Assembly: GCF_051020975.1 (NCBI RefSeq)
Contig: NW_027478162.1
Coordinates: forward strand, 3,656,501-3,720,500
Length of the DNA: 64,000 bases
Reading direction: 5' to 3'
From: Osmia lignaria lignaria
Lineage: Eukaryota; Arthropoda; Insecta; Hymenoptera; Megachilidae
Shown here: piece by piece, positions 22,806-35,688 of the stretch
Layout: each line of letters starts with the position of its first letter
How positions within the stretch are numbered: the stretch's first letter is position 1
Made by a program: the position numbers and the translations under genes
Notes under the pieces: model-generated
What the model saw: only the letters and a program-made list of their open reading frames with translations
Told to the model about the DNA's origin: nothing
The model's database searches: none

Positions 22806-24737
22806 TTGCAGATTTATCTCAAGGGAAGGGGCCTGACGGACATATTTCGAGATATTTCTTCTTCTTGTTGTTCTTCTTCTGCACAGCTAAGCTGGAAGTG
22901 GCATTTGCGGCTCGCACTAGTGCAGAGTTATCTCAAAGAAAGGGGCCACGGTGTTTCTGTATCTCTATTATGTTGGTGCGGCTTTGGAACTTTTAAATAT
23001 CTTGATATATCTCGAGAACTACGCATCTGATCAAAAAATATCATAGAACATAAAAAGTAGGAAACTTAATTCTCTACAAAAAAGGTCTCTTAACATTTTG
23101 CCATAGCTCGCTTCGTTTCCGAGATATTTGCAGATTTATCTCAAGGGAAGGGGCCTGACGGACATATTTCGAGATATTTCTTCTTCTTGTTGTTCTTCTT
23201 CTGCACAGCTAAGCTGGAAGTGGCATTTGCGGCCCGCACTATTGCAGAGTTATCTCAAAGAAAGGGGCCACGGTGTTTCTGTATCTCTATTATGTTGGTG
23301 CGGCTTCGGAACTTTTAAATATCTTGATATATCTCGAGAACTACGCATCTGATCAAAAAATATCATAGAACATAAAAAGTAGGAAACTTAATTCTCTACA
23401 AAAAAGGTCTCTTAACATTTTGCCATAGCTCGCTTCGTTTCCGAGATATTTGCAGATTTATCTCAAGGGAAGGGGCCTGTCGGACATATTTCGAGATATT
23501 TCTTCTTCTTGTTGTTCTTCTTCTGCACAGCTAAGCTGGAAGTGGCATTTGCGGCTCGCACTAGTGCAGAGTTATCTCAAAGAAAGGGGCCACGGTGTTT
23601 CGGTATCTCTATTATGTTGGTGCGGCTTCGGAACTTTTAAATATCTCGATATATCTCGAAAACTACGCTTCTGATCGAAAAATATCATAGAACATAAATT
23701 GTAGGAAACATAATTCTCTACAAAAAACGTCTCTTAACATTTTGCCATAGCTCGCTTCGTTTCCGAGATATTTGCAGATTTATCTCAAGGGAAGGGGCCT
23801 GACGGACATATTTCGAGATATTTCTTCTTCTTGTTGTTCTTCTTCTGCACAGCTAAGCTGGAAGTGGCATTTGCGGCTCGCACTAGTGCAGAGTTATCTC
23901 AAAGAAAGGGGCCACGGTGTTTCTGTATCTCTATTATGTTGGTGCGGCTTCGGAACTTTTAAATATCTTGATATATCTCGAGAACTACGCATCTGATCAA
24001 AAAATATCATAGAACATAAAAAGTAGGAAACTTAATTCTCTACAAAAAAGGTCTCTTAACATTTTGCCATAGCTCTCTTCGTTTCCGAGATATTTGCAGA
24101 TTTATCTCAAGGGAAGGGGCCTGACGGACATATTTCGAGATATTTCTTCTTCTTGTTGTTCTTCTTCTGCACAGCTAAGCTGGAAGTGGCATTTGCGGCT
24201 CGCACTAGTGCAGAGTTATCTCAAAGAAAGGGGCCACGGTGTTTCTGTATCTCTATTATGTTGGTGCGGCTTCGGAACTTTTAAATATCTTGATATATCT
24301 CGAGAACTACGCATCTGATCAAAAAATATCATAGAACATAAAAAGTAGGAAACTTAATTCTCTACAAAAAAGGTCTCTTAACATTTTGCCATAGCTCTCT
24401 TCGTTTCCGAGATATTTGCAGATTTATCTCAAGGGAAGGGGCCTGACGGACATATTTCGAGATATTTCTTCTTCTTGTTGTTCTTCTTCTGCACAGCTAA
24501 GCTCGAAGTGGCATTTGCAGCTCGCAATAGTGCAGAGTTATCTCAAAGAAAGGGGCCACGGTGTTTCTGTATCTCTATTATGTTGGTGCGGCTTCGGAAC
24601 TTTTAAATATCTCGATATATCTCGAGAACTACGCATCTGATCAAAAAATATCATACTACATAAAAAGTAGGAAACTTAATTCTCTACAAGAAAGGTCTCT
24701 AAACATTTTGCCATAGCTCGCTTCGTTTCCGAGGTAT
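22806..24737 (+). repeat. B6 block, copy 3 (1932 bp), tandem with copy 2
   Basis: Directly follows copy 2, so here the 6-monomer unit is itself tandem. Its first monomer begins after GAGGTATTTG, unlike the first monomer of copies 1 and 2, and has a private GGCTTTGGAAC (about 22980). The rest repeats copy 2 marker for marker. The junction is the footprint of an unequal exchange that added one whole B6 unit. Confidence 0.92.
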
Positions 24738-26347
24738 TTGCAGATTTATCTCAAGGGAAGGGGCCTGACGGACATATTTCGAGATATTTCTTCTTCTTGT
24801 TGTTCTTCTTCTGCACAGCTAAGCTGGAAGTGGCATTTGCGGCTCGCACTAGTGCAGAGTTATCTCAAAGAAAGGGGCCACGGTGTTTCTGTATCTGTAT
24901 TATGTTGGTGCGGCTTCGGAACTTTTAAATATCTTGATATATCTCGAGAACTACGCATCTGATCAAAAAATATCATAGAACATGAAAAGTAGGAAACTTA
25001 ATTCTCTACAAAAAAGGTCTCTTAACATTTTGCCATAGCTCGCTTCGTTTCCGAGATATTTGCAGATTCATCTCAAGGGAAGTGGCCTGACGGACATGTT
25101 TCGAGATATTTCTTCTTCTTGTTGTTCTTCTTCTGCACAGCTAAGCTGGAAGTGGCATTTGCAGCTCGCAATAGTGCAGAGTTATCTCAAAGAAAGAGGC
25201 CACGGTGTTTCTGTACCTCTATTATGTTGGTGCAGCTTCGGAACTTTTAAATATCTTGATATATCTCGAGAACTACGCATCTGATCAAAAAATATCATCG
25301 AACATAAAAAGTAGGAAACTTAATTCTCTACAAAAAAGGTCTCTTAACATTTTGCCATAGCTCGCTTCGTTTCCGAGATATTTGCAGATTCAGCTCAAAG
25401 GAACTGGCCTGACGGACATATTTCGAGATATTTCTTCTTCTTGTTGTTCTTCCTCTGCACAGCTCAGCTGGAAGTGGCATTTGCAGCTCGCAATAGTGCA
25501 GAGTTATCTTAAAGAAAGGGGCCACGGTGTTTCTGTATCTCTATTATGTTGGTACGGCTTCGGAACTTTTAAATATCTTGATATATCTCGAGAACTACGC
25601 ATCTGATCAAAAAATGTCATAGAACATAAAAAGTAGGAAACTTAATTCTCTACAAAAAACGTCTCTTAACATTTTGCCATAGCTCTCTTCGTTTCCGAGA
25701 TATTTGCATATTTATCTCAAGGGAAGGGGCCTGACGGACATATTTCGAGATATTTCTTCTTCTTGTTGGTCTTCTTCTGCACAGCTAAGCTGGAAGTGGC
25801 ATTTGCGTCTCGCACTAGTGCAGAGTTATCTCAAAGAAAGGGGCCACCGTGTTTCTGTATCTCTATTATGTTGGTGCGGCTTCGGAACTTTTAAATATCT
25901 CGATATATCTCGACAACTACGCTTCTGATCAAAAAATATCATCGAACATAAAAAGTAGGAAACTTAATTCTCTACAAAAAAGGTCTCTTAACATTTTGCC
26001 ATAGCTCGCTTCGTTTCCGAGATATTTGCAGATTTATCTCAAGGGAAGTGGCCTGACGGACATATTTCGAGATATTTCTTCTTCTTGTTGTTCTTCTTCT
26101 ACACAGCTAAGCTGGAAGTGGCATTTGCGGCTCGCACTATTGCAGAGTTATCTCAAAGAAAGGGGCCACGGTGTTTCTGTATCTCTATTATGTTGGTGCG
26201 GCTTCGTAACTTTTAAATATCTCGATATATCTCGAAAACTACGCTTCTGATCAAAAAATAGCATAGAACATAAATTGTAGGAAACAAAGTTCTCTACAAA
26301 TAAGGTCTCTTAACATTTTGCCATAGCTCGCTTCGTTTCCGAGATAT
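24738..26347 (+). repeat. Array segment: 5 divergent monomers
   Basis: Copies at 24738, 25060, 25382, 25704 and 26026 carry many private changes and no clear higher-order repeat. Examples are GACATGTTTCG (25097), AAAGAGGCCACGG with GTACCTCTATTATG and GGTGCAGCTTC (25060 copy), AGCTCAGCTGG (25462), TTGTTGGTCTTC (25764), GCGTCTCGCAC (25806) and CTCGACAACTACG (25910). The 25060 haplotype reappears at 28932 and 53395. Confidence 0.85.
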
Positions 26348-27633
26348 TTGCAGATTTATCTCAAGGGAAGGGGCCTCACGGACATATTTCGAGATATTTC
26401 TTCTTCTTGTTGTTCTTCTTCTGCACAGCTAAGCTGGAAGTGGCATTTGCAGGTCGCAATAGTGCAGAGTTATCTCAAAGAAAGGGGCCACGGTATTTCT
26501 GTATCTCTATTATGTTGGTGCGGCTTCGGAACTTTTAAATATCTCGATATATCTCGAAAACTACGCTTCTGATCAAAAAATATCAGAGAACGTAAATTGT
26601 AGGAAACATAATTCTCTACAAAAAAGGTCTCTTAAGATTTTGCCATAGCTCGCTTCGTTTCCGAGATATTTGCAGATATATCTCAAGGGAAGGGGCCTGA
26701 CGGACATATTTCGAGATATTTCTTCTTCTTGTTGTTCTTCCTCTGCACAGCTAAGCTGGAAGTGGCATTTGCAGCTCGCAATAGTGCAGAGTTATCTCAA
26801 AGAAAGGGGCCACGGTGTTTCTGTATCTATTATGTTGGTGCGGCTTCGGAACTTTTAAATATCTTGATATATCTCGAGAACTACGCGTCTGATCAAAAAA
26901 TATCATAGAACATAAAAAGTAGGAAACATAATTCTCTACAAAAAAGCTCTCTTAACATTTTGCCATAGCTCGCTTCGTTTCCGAGATATTTGCAGATTTA
27001 TCTCAAGGGAAGGGTCCTGACGGACATATTTCGAGAAGTTTCTTCTTCTTGTTGTTCTTCTTCTGCACAGCTAAGCTGGAAGTGGCATTTGCGGCTCGCA
27101 CTAGTGCACAGTTATCTCAAAGAAAGGGGTCACGGTGTTTCTGTATCTCTATTATGTTGGTGCGGCTTCGGAACTTTTAAATATCTCGATATATCTCGAA
27201 AACTACGCTTCTGATCAAAAAATATCGTAGAACATAAATTGTAGGAAACAAAGTTCTCCACAAAAAAGGTCTCTTAACATTTTGCCATAGCTCGCTTGGT
27301 TTCCGAGATATTAGCAGATATATCTCAAGGGCAGGGGCCTGACGGACATATTTCGAGATATTTCTTCTTCTTGTTGTTCTTCTTCTGCACAGCTAAGCTG
27401 GAAGTGGCATTTACAGCTCGCAATAGTGCAGAGTTATCTCAAAGAAAGGGGCCACGGTGTTTCTGTATCTCTATTATGTTGGTGCGGTTTCGGAACTTTT
27501 AAATATCTTGATATATCTCGAGAACTACGCATCTGATCAAAAAATATCATAGAACATAAAAAGTAGGAAACTTAATTCTCTACAAATAAGGTCTCTTAAC
27601 ATTTTGCCATAGCTCGCTTCGTTTCCGAGATAT
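26348..27633 (+). repeat. 4-monomer unit, copy 1 (1286 bp)
   Basis: Monomers at 26348, 26670, 26990 and 27312. Markers are CCTCACGGAC, GCAGGTCGC, ATCAGAGAACGTAAATTG and CTTAAGATTTTGCC. The second monomer has lost two bases in CTGTATCTATTATG and is 320 bp. The first two monomers recur at 27634 at an offset of 1286. The copy at 27312 has TAG where the TTG anchor normally stands (ATATTAGCAG). Confidence 0.85.
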
Positions 27634-28287
27634 TTGCAGATTTATCTCAAGGGAAGGGGCCTCACGGACATATTTCGAGATATTTCTTCTTCTTGTTGTT
27701 CTTCTTCTGCACAGCTAAGCTGGAAGTGGCATTTGCAGGTCGCAATAGTGCAGAGTTATCTCAAAGAAAGGGGCCACGGTGTTTCTGTATCTCTATTATG
27801 TTGGTGCGGCTTCGGAACTTTTAAATATCTCGATATATCTCGAAAACTACGCTTCTGATCAAAAAATATCAGAGAACGTAAATTGTAGGAAACATAATTC
27901 TCTACAAAAAAGGTCTCTTAAGATTTTGCCATAGCTCGCTTCGTTTCCGAGATATTTGCAGATATATCTCAAGGGAAGGGGCCTGACGGACATATTTCGA
28001 GATATTTCTTCTTCTTGTTGTTCTTCCTCTGCACAGCTAAGCTGGAAGTGGCATTTGCAGCTCGCAATAGTGCAGAGTTATCTCAAAGAAAGGGGCCACG
28101 GTGTTTCTGTATCTATTATGTTGGTGCGGCTTCGGAACTTTTAAATATCTTGATATATCTCGAGAACTACGCGTCTGATCAAAAAATATCATAGAACATA
28201 AAAAGTAGGAAACTTAATTCTCTACTTAATTCTCTACTAAAAAGGTCTCTTAACATTTTGCCATAGCTCTCTTCGTTTCCGAGATAT
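27634..28287 (+). repeat. 4-monomer unit, partial copy 2, with a 12-bp duplication
   Basis: Repeats the first two monomers of 26348-27633, including the 2-base loss in CTGTATCTATTATG (about 28111). Its second monomer is 332 bp because TTAATTCTCTAC is present twice in tandem, at 28214-28225 and 28226-28237. The next base context is TAAAAAGG instead of AAAAAAGG, a form also seen near 28881. Confidence 0.88.
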
Positions 28288-31200
28288 TTGCAGATTTATC
28301 TCAAGGGAAGGGGCCTGACGGACATATTTCGAGATATTTCTTCTTCTTGTTGTTCTTCTTCTGCACAGCTAAGCTGGAAGTGGCATTTGCAGCTCGCAAT
28401 AGTGCAGAGTTATCTCAAAGAGAGGGGCCACGGTGTTTCTGTATCTCTATTATGTTGGTGCGGCTTCGGAACTGTTAAATATCTTGATATATCTCGAGAA
28501 CTACGCATCTGATCAAAAAATATCATCGAACATAAAAAGTAGGAAACTTAATTCTCTACAAAAAAGGTCTCTCAACATTTTGCCATAGCTCTCTTCGTTT
28601 CCGAGATATTTGCAGATTCAGCTCAAAGGAACTGGCCTGACGGACATATTTCGAGATATTTCTTCTTCTTGTTGTTCTTCTTCTGCACAGCTAAGCTGGA
28701 AGTGGCATTTGCGGCTCGCACTAGTGCAGAGTTATCTCAAAGAAAGGGGCCACGGTGTTTGTGTATCTCTATTATGTTGGTGCGGCTTCGGAACTTTTAA
28801 ATATCTTGATATATCTCGAGAACTACGCATCTGATCAAAAAATATCATAGAACATGAAAAGTAGGAAACTTAATTCTCTACTAAAAAGGTCTCTTAACAT
28901 TTTGCCATAGCTCTCTTCGTTTCCGAGATATTTGCAGATTTATCTCAAGGGAAGGGGCCTGACGGACATATTTCGAGATATATCTTCTTCTTGTTGTTCT
29001 TCTTCTGCACAGCTAAGCTCGAAGTGGCATTTGCAGCTCGCAATAGTGCAGAGTTATCTCAAAGAAAGAGGCCACGGTGTTTCTGTACCTCTATTATGTT
29101 GGTGCAGCTTCGGAACTTTTAAATATCTTGATATATCTCGAGAACTACGCATCTGATCAAAAAATATCATCGAACATAAAAAGTAGGAAACTTAATTCTC
29201 TACAAAAAAGGTCTCTTAACATTTTGCCATAGCTCTCTTCGTTTCCGAGATATTTGCAGATTCAGCTCAGAGGAACTGGCCTGACGGACATATTTCGAGA
29301 TATTTCTTCTTCTTGTTGTTCTTCTTCTGCACAGCTAAGCTGGAAGTGGCATTTGCAGCTCGCAATAGTGCAGAGTTATCTCAAAGAGAGGGGCCACGGT
29401 GTTTCTGTATCTCTATTATGTTGGTGCGGCTTCGGAACTTTTAAATATCTTGATATATCTCGAGAACTACGCATCTGATCAAAAAATATCATCGAACATA
29501 AAAAGTAGGAAACTTAATTCTCTACAAAAAAGGTCTCTTAACATTTCGCCATAGCTCGCTTCGTTTCCGAGATATTTGCAGATTTATCTCAAGGGAAGGG
29601 GACTGTCGGACATATTTCGAGATATTTCTTCTTCTTGTTGTTCTTCTTCTGCACAGCTAAACTGGAAGTGGCATTTCCAGCTCGCAATAGTGCAGAGTCA
29701 TCTCAAAGAAAGGGGCCACGGTGTTTCTGTATCTCTATTATGTTGGTGCGGCTTCGGAACTTTTAAATATCTCGATATATCTCGAAAACTACGCTTCTGA
29801 TCAAAAAATATCATAGAGCATAAATTGTAGGAAACATAATTCTCGACAAAAAAGGTCTCTTAACATTTTGCCATAGCTCGCTTCGTTTCCGAGATATTTG
29901 CAGATATATCTCAACGGAAGGGGCCTGACGGACATATTTCGAGATATTTCTTCTTCTTGTTGTTCTTCTTCTGCACAGCTAAGCTGGAAGTGGCATTTAC
30001 AGCTCGCAATAGTGCAGAGTTATCTCAAAGAAAGGGGCCACGGTGTTTCTGTATCTCTATTACGTTGGTGCGGCTTCGGAACTTTTAAATATCTTGATAT
30101 ATCTCGAGAACTACGCATCTGATCAAAAAATGTCATAGAACGTAAAAAGTAGGAAACTTAATTCTCTACAAAAAAGGTCTCTTAACATTTTGCCATAGCT
30201 CTCTTCGTTTCCGAGATATTTCCAGATTTATCTCAAGGGAAGGGGCCTGACGGACATATTTCGAGATATTTCTTCTTCTTGTTGTTCTTCTTCTGCACAG
30301 CTAAGCTGGAAGTGGCATTTGCAGCTCGCAATAGTGCAGAGTTATCTCAAAGAAAGGGGCCACGGTGTTTCTGTATCTCTATTATGTTGGTGCGGCTTCG
30401 GAACTTTTAAATATCTTGATATATCTCGAGAACTGCGCATCTGATCAAAAAATATCGCAGAACATAAAAAGTAGGAAACTTAATTCTCTACAAAAAAGGT
30501 CTCTTAACATTTTGCCATAGCTCGCTTCGTTTCCGAGATATTTGCAGATTTATCTCAAGGGAAGGGGCTTGATGGACATATTTCGAGATATTTCTTCTTC
30601 TTGTTGTTCTTCTTCTGCACAGCTAAGCTGGAAGTGGCATTTGCGGCTCGCACTAGTGCAGAGTTAGCTCAAAGAAAGGGGCCACGGTGTTTCTGTATCT
30701 CTATTATGTTGGGGCGGCTTCGGAACTTTTAAATATCTTGATATATCTCGAGAACTACGCATCTGATCAAAAAATATCATAGGACATAAAAAGTAGGAAA
30801 CATAATTCTCTACAAAAAAGGTCTCTTAACATTTTGCCATAGCTCGCTTCGTTTCCGAGATATTTGCAGATATATCTCAAGGGCAGGGGCCTGACGGACA
30901 TATTTCGAGATATTTCTTCTTCTCGTTGTTCTTCTTCTGCACAGCTAAGCTGTAAGTGGCATTTGCGGCTCGCGCTAGTGCAGAGTTATCTCAAAGAAAG
31001 GGGCCACGGTGTTTCTGTATCTCTATTATGTTGGTGCGGCTTCGGAACTTTTAAATACCTTGCTATATCTCGAGAACTACGCGTCTGATCAAAAAATATC
31101 ATAGAACATAAAAAGTAGGAAACATAATTCTGTACAAAAAAGGTCTCTTAACATTTTGCCATAGCTCGCTTCGTTTCCGAGATATTTGCAGATTTACCTC

Positions 31201-34200
31201 AAGGGAAGGGGCCTGACGGACATATTTCAAAATATTTCTTCTTCTTGTTGTTCTTCTTCTGCACAGCTAAGCTGGAAGTGGCATTTACAGCTCGCAATAG
31301 TGCAGAGTTATCTCAAAGAAAGGGGCCACGGTGTTTCTGTATCTCTATTATGTTGGTGCGGCTTCGGAACCTTTAAATATCTTGATATATCTCGAGAACT
31401 ACGCATCTGATCAAAAAATATCATAGAACATAAAAAGTAGGAAACTTAATTCTCTACAAAAAGGGTCTCTTAACATTTTGCCATAGCTCGCTTCGTTTCC
31501 GAGATATTTGCAGATTTATCTCAAGGGAAGGGGCCTAACGGACATATTTCGAGATATTTCTTCTTCTTGTTGTTCTTCTTCTGCACAGCGAAACTGGAAG
31601 TGGCATTTCCAGCTCGCAATAGTGCAGAGTTATCTCAAAGAAAGGAGCCACGGTGTTTCTGTATCTCTATTATGTTGGTGCGGCTTCGGAACTTTTAAAT
31701 ATCTTGATATATCCCGAGAACTACGCATCTGATCAAAAAATATCATAGAACATAAAATGTAGGAAACTTAATTCTCTACAAAAAAGGTCTCTTAACATTT
31801 TGCCATAGCTCGCTTCGTTTCCGAGATATTTGCAGATTTATCTCAAGGGAAGGGGCCTGACGAACATATTTCGAGATATTTCTTCTTGTTGTTCTTCTTC
31901 TGCACAGCTAAGCTGGAAGTGGCATTTGCGGCTCGCACTAGTGCAGAGTTATCTCGAAGAAAGGGGCCACGGTGTTTCTGTATCTCTATTATGTTGGTGC
32001 GGCTTCGGAACCTTTAAATATCTCGATATATCTCGAAAACTACGCTTCTGATCAAAAAATATCATAGAGCATAAATAGTAGGAAACATAATTCTCTACAA
32101 AAAAGGTCTCTTAACATTTTGCCATAGCTCGCTTCGTTTCCGAGATATTTGCAGATATATCTCAAGGGCATGGGCCTGACGGACATATTTCGAGATATTT
32201 CTTCTTCTCGTTGTTCTTCTTCTGCACAGCTAAGCTGTAAGTGGCATTTGCGGCTCGCGCTAGTGCAGAGTTATCTCAAAGAAAGGGGCCACGGTGTTTC
32301 TGTATCTCTATTATGTTGGTGCGGCTTCGGAACTTTTAAATATCTTGATATATCTCGAGAACTACGCATCTGATCAAAAAATATCATAGAACATAAAAAG
32401 TAGGAAACTTAATTCTCTACAAAAAAGATCTCTTACCATTTTGCCATAGCTCGCTTCGTTTCCGAGATATTTGCAGATTTATCTCATGGGAAGGGGCCTG
32501 ACGGACATATTTCGAGATATTTCTTCTTCTCGTTGTTCTTCTTCTGCACAGCTAAGCTGTAAGTGGCATTTGCGGCTCGCGCTAGTGCAGAGTTATCTCA
32601 AAGAAAGGGGCCACGGTGTTTCTGTATCTCTATTATGTTGGTGCGGCTTCGGAACTTTTAAATATCTTGATATATCTCGAGAACTACGCATCTGATCAAA
32701 AAATATCACAGAACATAAAAAGTAGGAAACTTAATTTTCTACAAAAAAGGTCTCTTAACATTTTGCCATAGCTCGCTTTGTTTCCGAGATATTTGCAGAT
32801 TTATCTCAAGGGAAGGCGCCTGACGGACATATTTCGAGATATTTCTTCTTCTTGTTGTTCTTCTTCTGCACAGCTAAGCTGGAAGTGGCATTAGCGGCTC
32901 GCACTAGTGCAGAGTTATCTCAAAGAAAGGGGCCACGGTGTTTCTGTATCTCTATTATGTTGGTGCGGCTTCGGAACTTTTAAATATCTTGATATATCTC
33001 GAGAACTACGCCTCTGATCGAAAAATATCATAGAACATAAAAAGTAGGAAACTTAATTCTCTACAAAAAAGGTCTCTTAACATTTTGCCATAGCTCGCTT
33101 CGTTCCCGAGATATTTGCAGATTTATCTCAAGGGAAGGGGCCTGACGGACATATTTCGAGATATTTCTTCTTCTTGTTGTTCTTCTTCTGCACAGCTAAG
33201 CTGAAAGTGGCATTTGCAGCGCGCAATAGTGCAGAGTTATCTCAAAGAAAGGGGCCACGGTGTTTCTGTATCTCTATTATGTTGGTGCGGCTTCGGAACT
33301 TTTAAATATCTCGATATATCTCGAAAACTACGCTTCTGATCAAAAAATATCGTAGAACATAAATTGTAGGAAACATAATTCTCTACAAAAAACGTCTCTT
33401 AACATTTTGCCATAGCTCGCTTCGTTTCCGAGATATTTGCAGATTCAGCTCAAAGGAACGGGCCTGACGGACATATTTCGAGATACTTCTTCTTCTTGTT
33501 GTTCTTCCTCTGCACAGCTAAGCTGGAAGTGGCATTTGCAGCTCGCAATAGTGCAGAGTTATCTCAAAGAAAGGGGCCACGGTGTTTCTGTATCTCTATT
33601 ATGTTGGTGCGGCTTCGGAACTTTTAAATATCTTGATATATCTCGAGAACTACGCCTCTGATCAAAAAATATCATAGAACGTAAATTGTAGGAAACATTA
33701 TTCTCTACAAAAAAGGTCTCTTAACATTTTGCCATAGCTCGCTTCGTTTCCGAGATATTTGCAGATTTATCTCAAGGGAAGGGGCCTGACGGACATATTT
33801 CGAGATATTTCTTCTTCTTGTTGTTCTTCTTCTGCACAGCTAAGCTGGAAGTGGCATTTGCAGCGCGCAATAGTGCAGAGTTATCTCAAAGAAAGGGGCC
33901 ACGGTGTTTCTGTATCTCTATTTTGTTGGTGCGGCTTCGGAACTTTTAAATATCTTGATACATCTCGAGAACTACGCATCTGATCAAAAAATATCATAGA
34001 ACATAAAAAGTAGGAAACTTAATTCTCTACAAAAAAGGTCTCTTAACATTTCGTCATAGCTCGCTTCGTTTCCGAGATATTTGCAGATTTATCTCAAGGG
34101 AAGGGGCCTGTCGGACATATTTCGAGATATTTCTTCTTCTTGTTGTTCTTCTTCTGCACAGCTAAACTGGAAGTGGCATTTCCAGCTCGCACTAGTGCAG

Positions 34201-34724
34201 AGTTATCTCAAAGAACGGGGCCACGGTGTTTCTGTATCTCTATTATGTTGGTGCGGCTTCGGAACTTTTAAATATCTTGATATATCTCGAGAACTACGCC
34301 TCTGATCGAAGAATATCATAGAACGTAAAAAGTAGGAAACTTAATTCTCTACAAAAAAGGTCTCTTAACATTTTGCCATAGCTCGCTTCGTTTCCGAGAT
34401 ATTTGCAGATTTATCTCAAGGGAAGGGGCCTGACGGACATATTTCGAGATATTTCTTCTTCTTGTTGTTCTTCTTCTGCACAGCTAAGCTGGAAGTGGCA
34501 TTTGCAGCGCGCAATAGTGCAGAGTTATCTCAAAGAAAGGAGCCACGGTGTTTCTGTATCTCTATTATGTTGGTGCGGCTTCGGAACTTTTAAGTATCTT
34601 GATATATCTCGAGAACTACGCATCTGATCAAAAAATATCATAGAACATAAAATGTAGGAAACTTAATTCTCTACAAAAAAGGTCTCTTAACATTTTGCCA
34701 TAGCTCGCTTCGTTTCCGAGATAT
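28288..34724 (+). repeat. Array segment: divergent and damaged monomers
   Basis: Twenty copies with the highest density of private substitutions in the window and little higher-order order. Damage to the recurrent frame clusters here: anchor changed to TTCCAG at 30220, TAG at 30665, TAG at 32892, TGA at 33202, and a 3-base loss in the C/T tract near 31881. A local subtype with TTCTCGTTG and AGCTGTAAGTGG appears at 30864, 32149 and 32471. A GCGCGCAATAG subtype starts at 33115 and 33759. This may be an older, less homogenised island. Confidence 0.82.
31830..32148 (+). repeat. 319-bp monomer with one TTC unit lost
   Basis: This is the only copy I find with a length change in the C/T-rich tract: TTTCTTCTTGTTG (about 31879) against TTTCTTCTTCTTGTTG. 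The change is 3 bases, as expected of slippage in a trinucleotide run. It also has CTGACGAACAT and ATCTCGAAGAAAGG. Confidence 0.88.
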
Positions 34725-35688
34725 TTGCAGATTTATCTCAAGGGAAGGGGCCTGACGGACATATTTCGAGATATTTCTTCTTCTCGTTGTTCTTCTTCTG
34801 CACAGCTAAGCTGTAAGTGGCATTTGCGGCTCGCACTAGTGCAGAGTTATCTCAAAGAAAGGGGCCACGGTGTTTCTGTATCTCTATTATGTTGGTGCGG
34901 CTTCGGAACCTTTAAATATCTCGATATATCTCGAAAACTACGCTTCTGATCAAAAAATATCATAGAACATAAATTGTAGGAAACATAATTCTCTACAAAA
35001 AAGGTCTCTTAACATTTTGCCATAGCTCGCTTCGTTTCCGAGATATTTGAAGATATATCTCAAGGGCAGGGGCCTGACGGACATATTTCGAGATATTTCT
35101 TCTTCTTGTTGTTCTTCTTCTGCACAGCTAAGCTGGAAGTGGCATTTACAGCTCGCAATAGTGCAGAGTTATCTCAAAGAAAGGGGCCACGGTGTTTCTG
35201 TATCTCTATTATGTTGGTGCGGCTTCGGAACTTTTAAATATCTCGATATATCTCGAAAACTACGCTTCTGATCAAAAAATATCATAGAACATAAATTGTA
35301 GGAAACAATTCTCTACAAAAAACGTCTCTTAACATTTTGCCATAGCTCGCTTCCTTTCCGAGATATTTGCAGATTCAGCTCAAAGGAACTGGCCTGACGG
35401 ACATATTTCGAGATATTTCTTCTTCTTGTTGTTCTTCTTCTGCACAGCTAAACTGGAAGTGGCATTTCCAGCTCGCAATCGTGCAGAGTTATCTCAAAGA
35501 AAGGGGCCACGGTGTTTCTGTATCTCTATTATGTTGGTGCGGCTTCGGAACTTTTAAATATCTTGATATATCTCGAGAACTACGCCTCTGATCGAAAAAT
35601 ATCATAGAACATAAAAAGTAGGAAACTTAATTCTCTACAAAAAAGGTCTCTTAACATTTTGCCATAGCTCGCTTCGTTTCCGAGATAT
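34725..35688 (+). repeat. 3-monomer unit, copy 1 (964 bp)
   Basis: Order: TTCTCGTTG with AGCTGTAAGTGG; ATATTTGAAGATATATC; TTCAGCTCAAAGGAACTGG preceded by GCTTCCTTTCC, with GCAATCGTGC. The middle monomer is 320 bp because GGAAACATAATTC is shortened to GGAAACAATTC (about 35304). The unit repeats directly at 35689. Confidence 0.92.
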
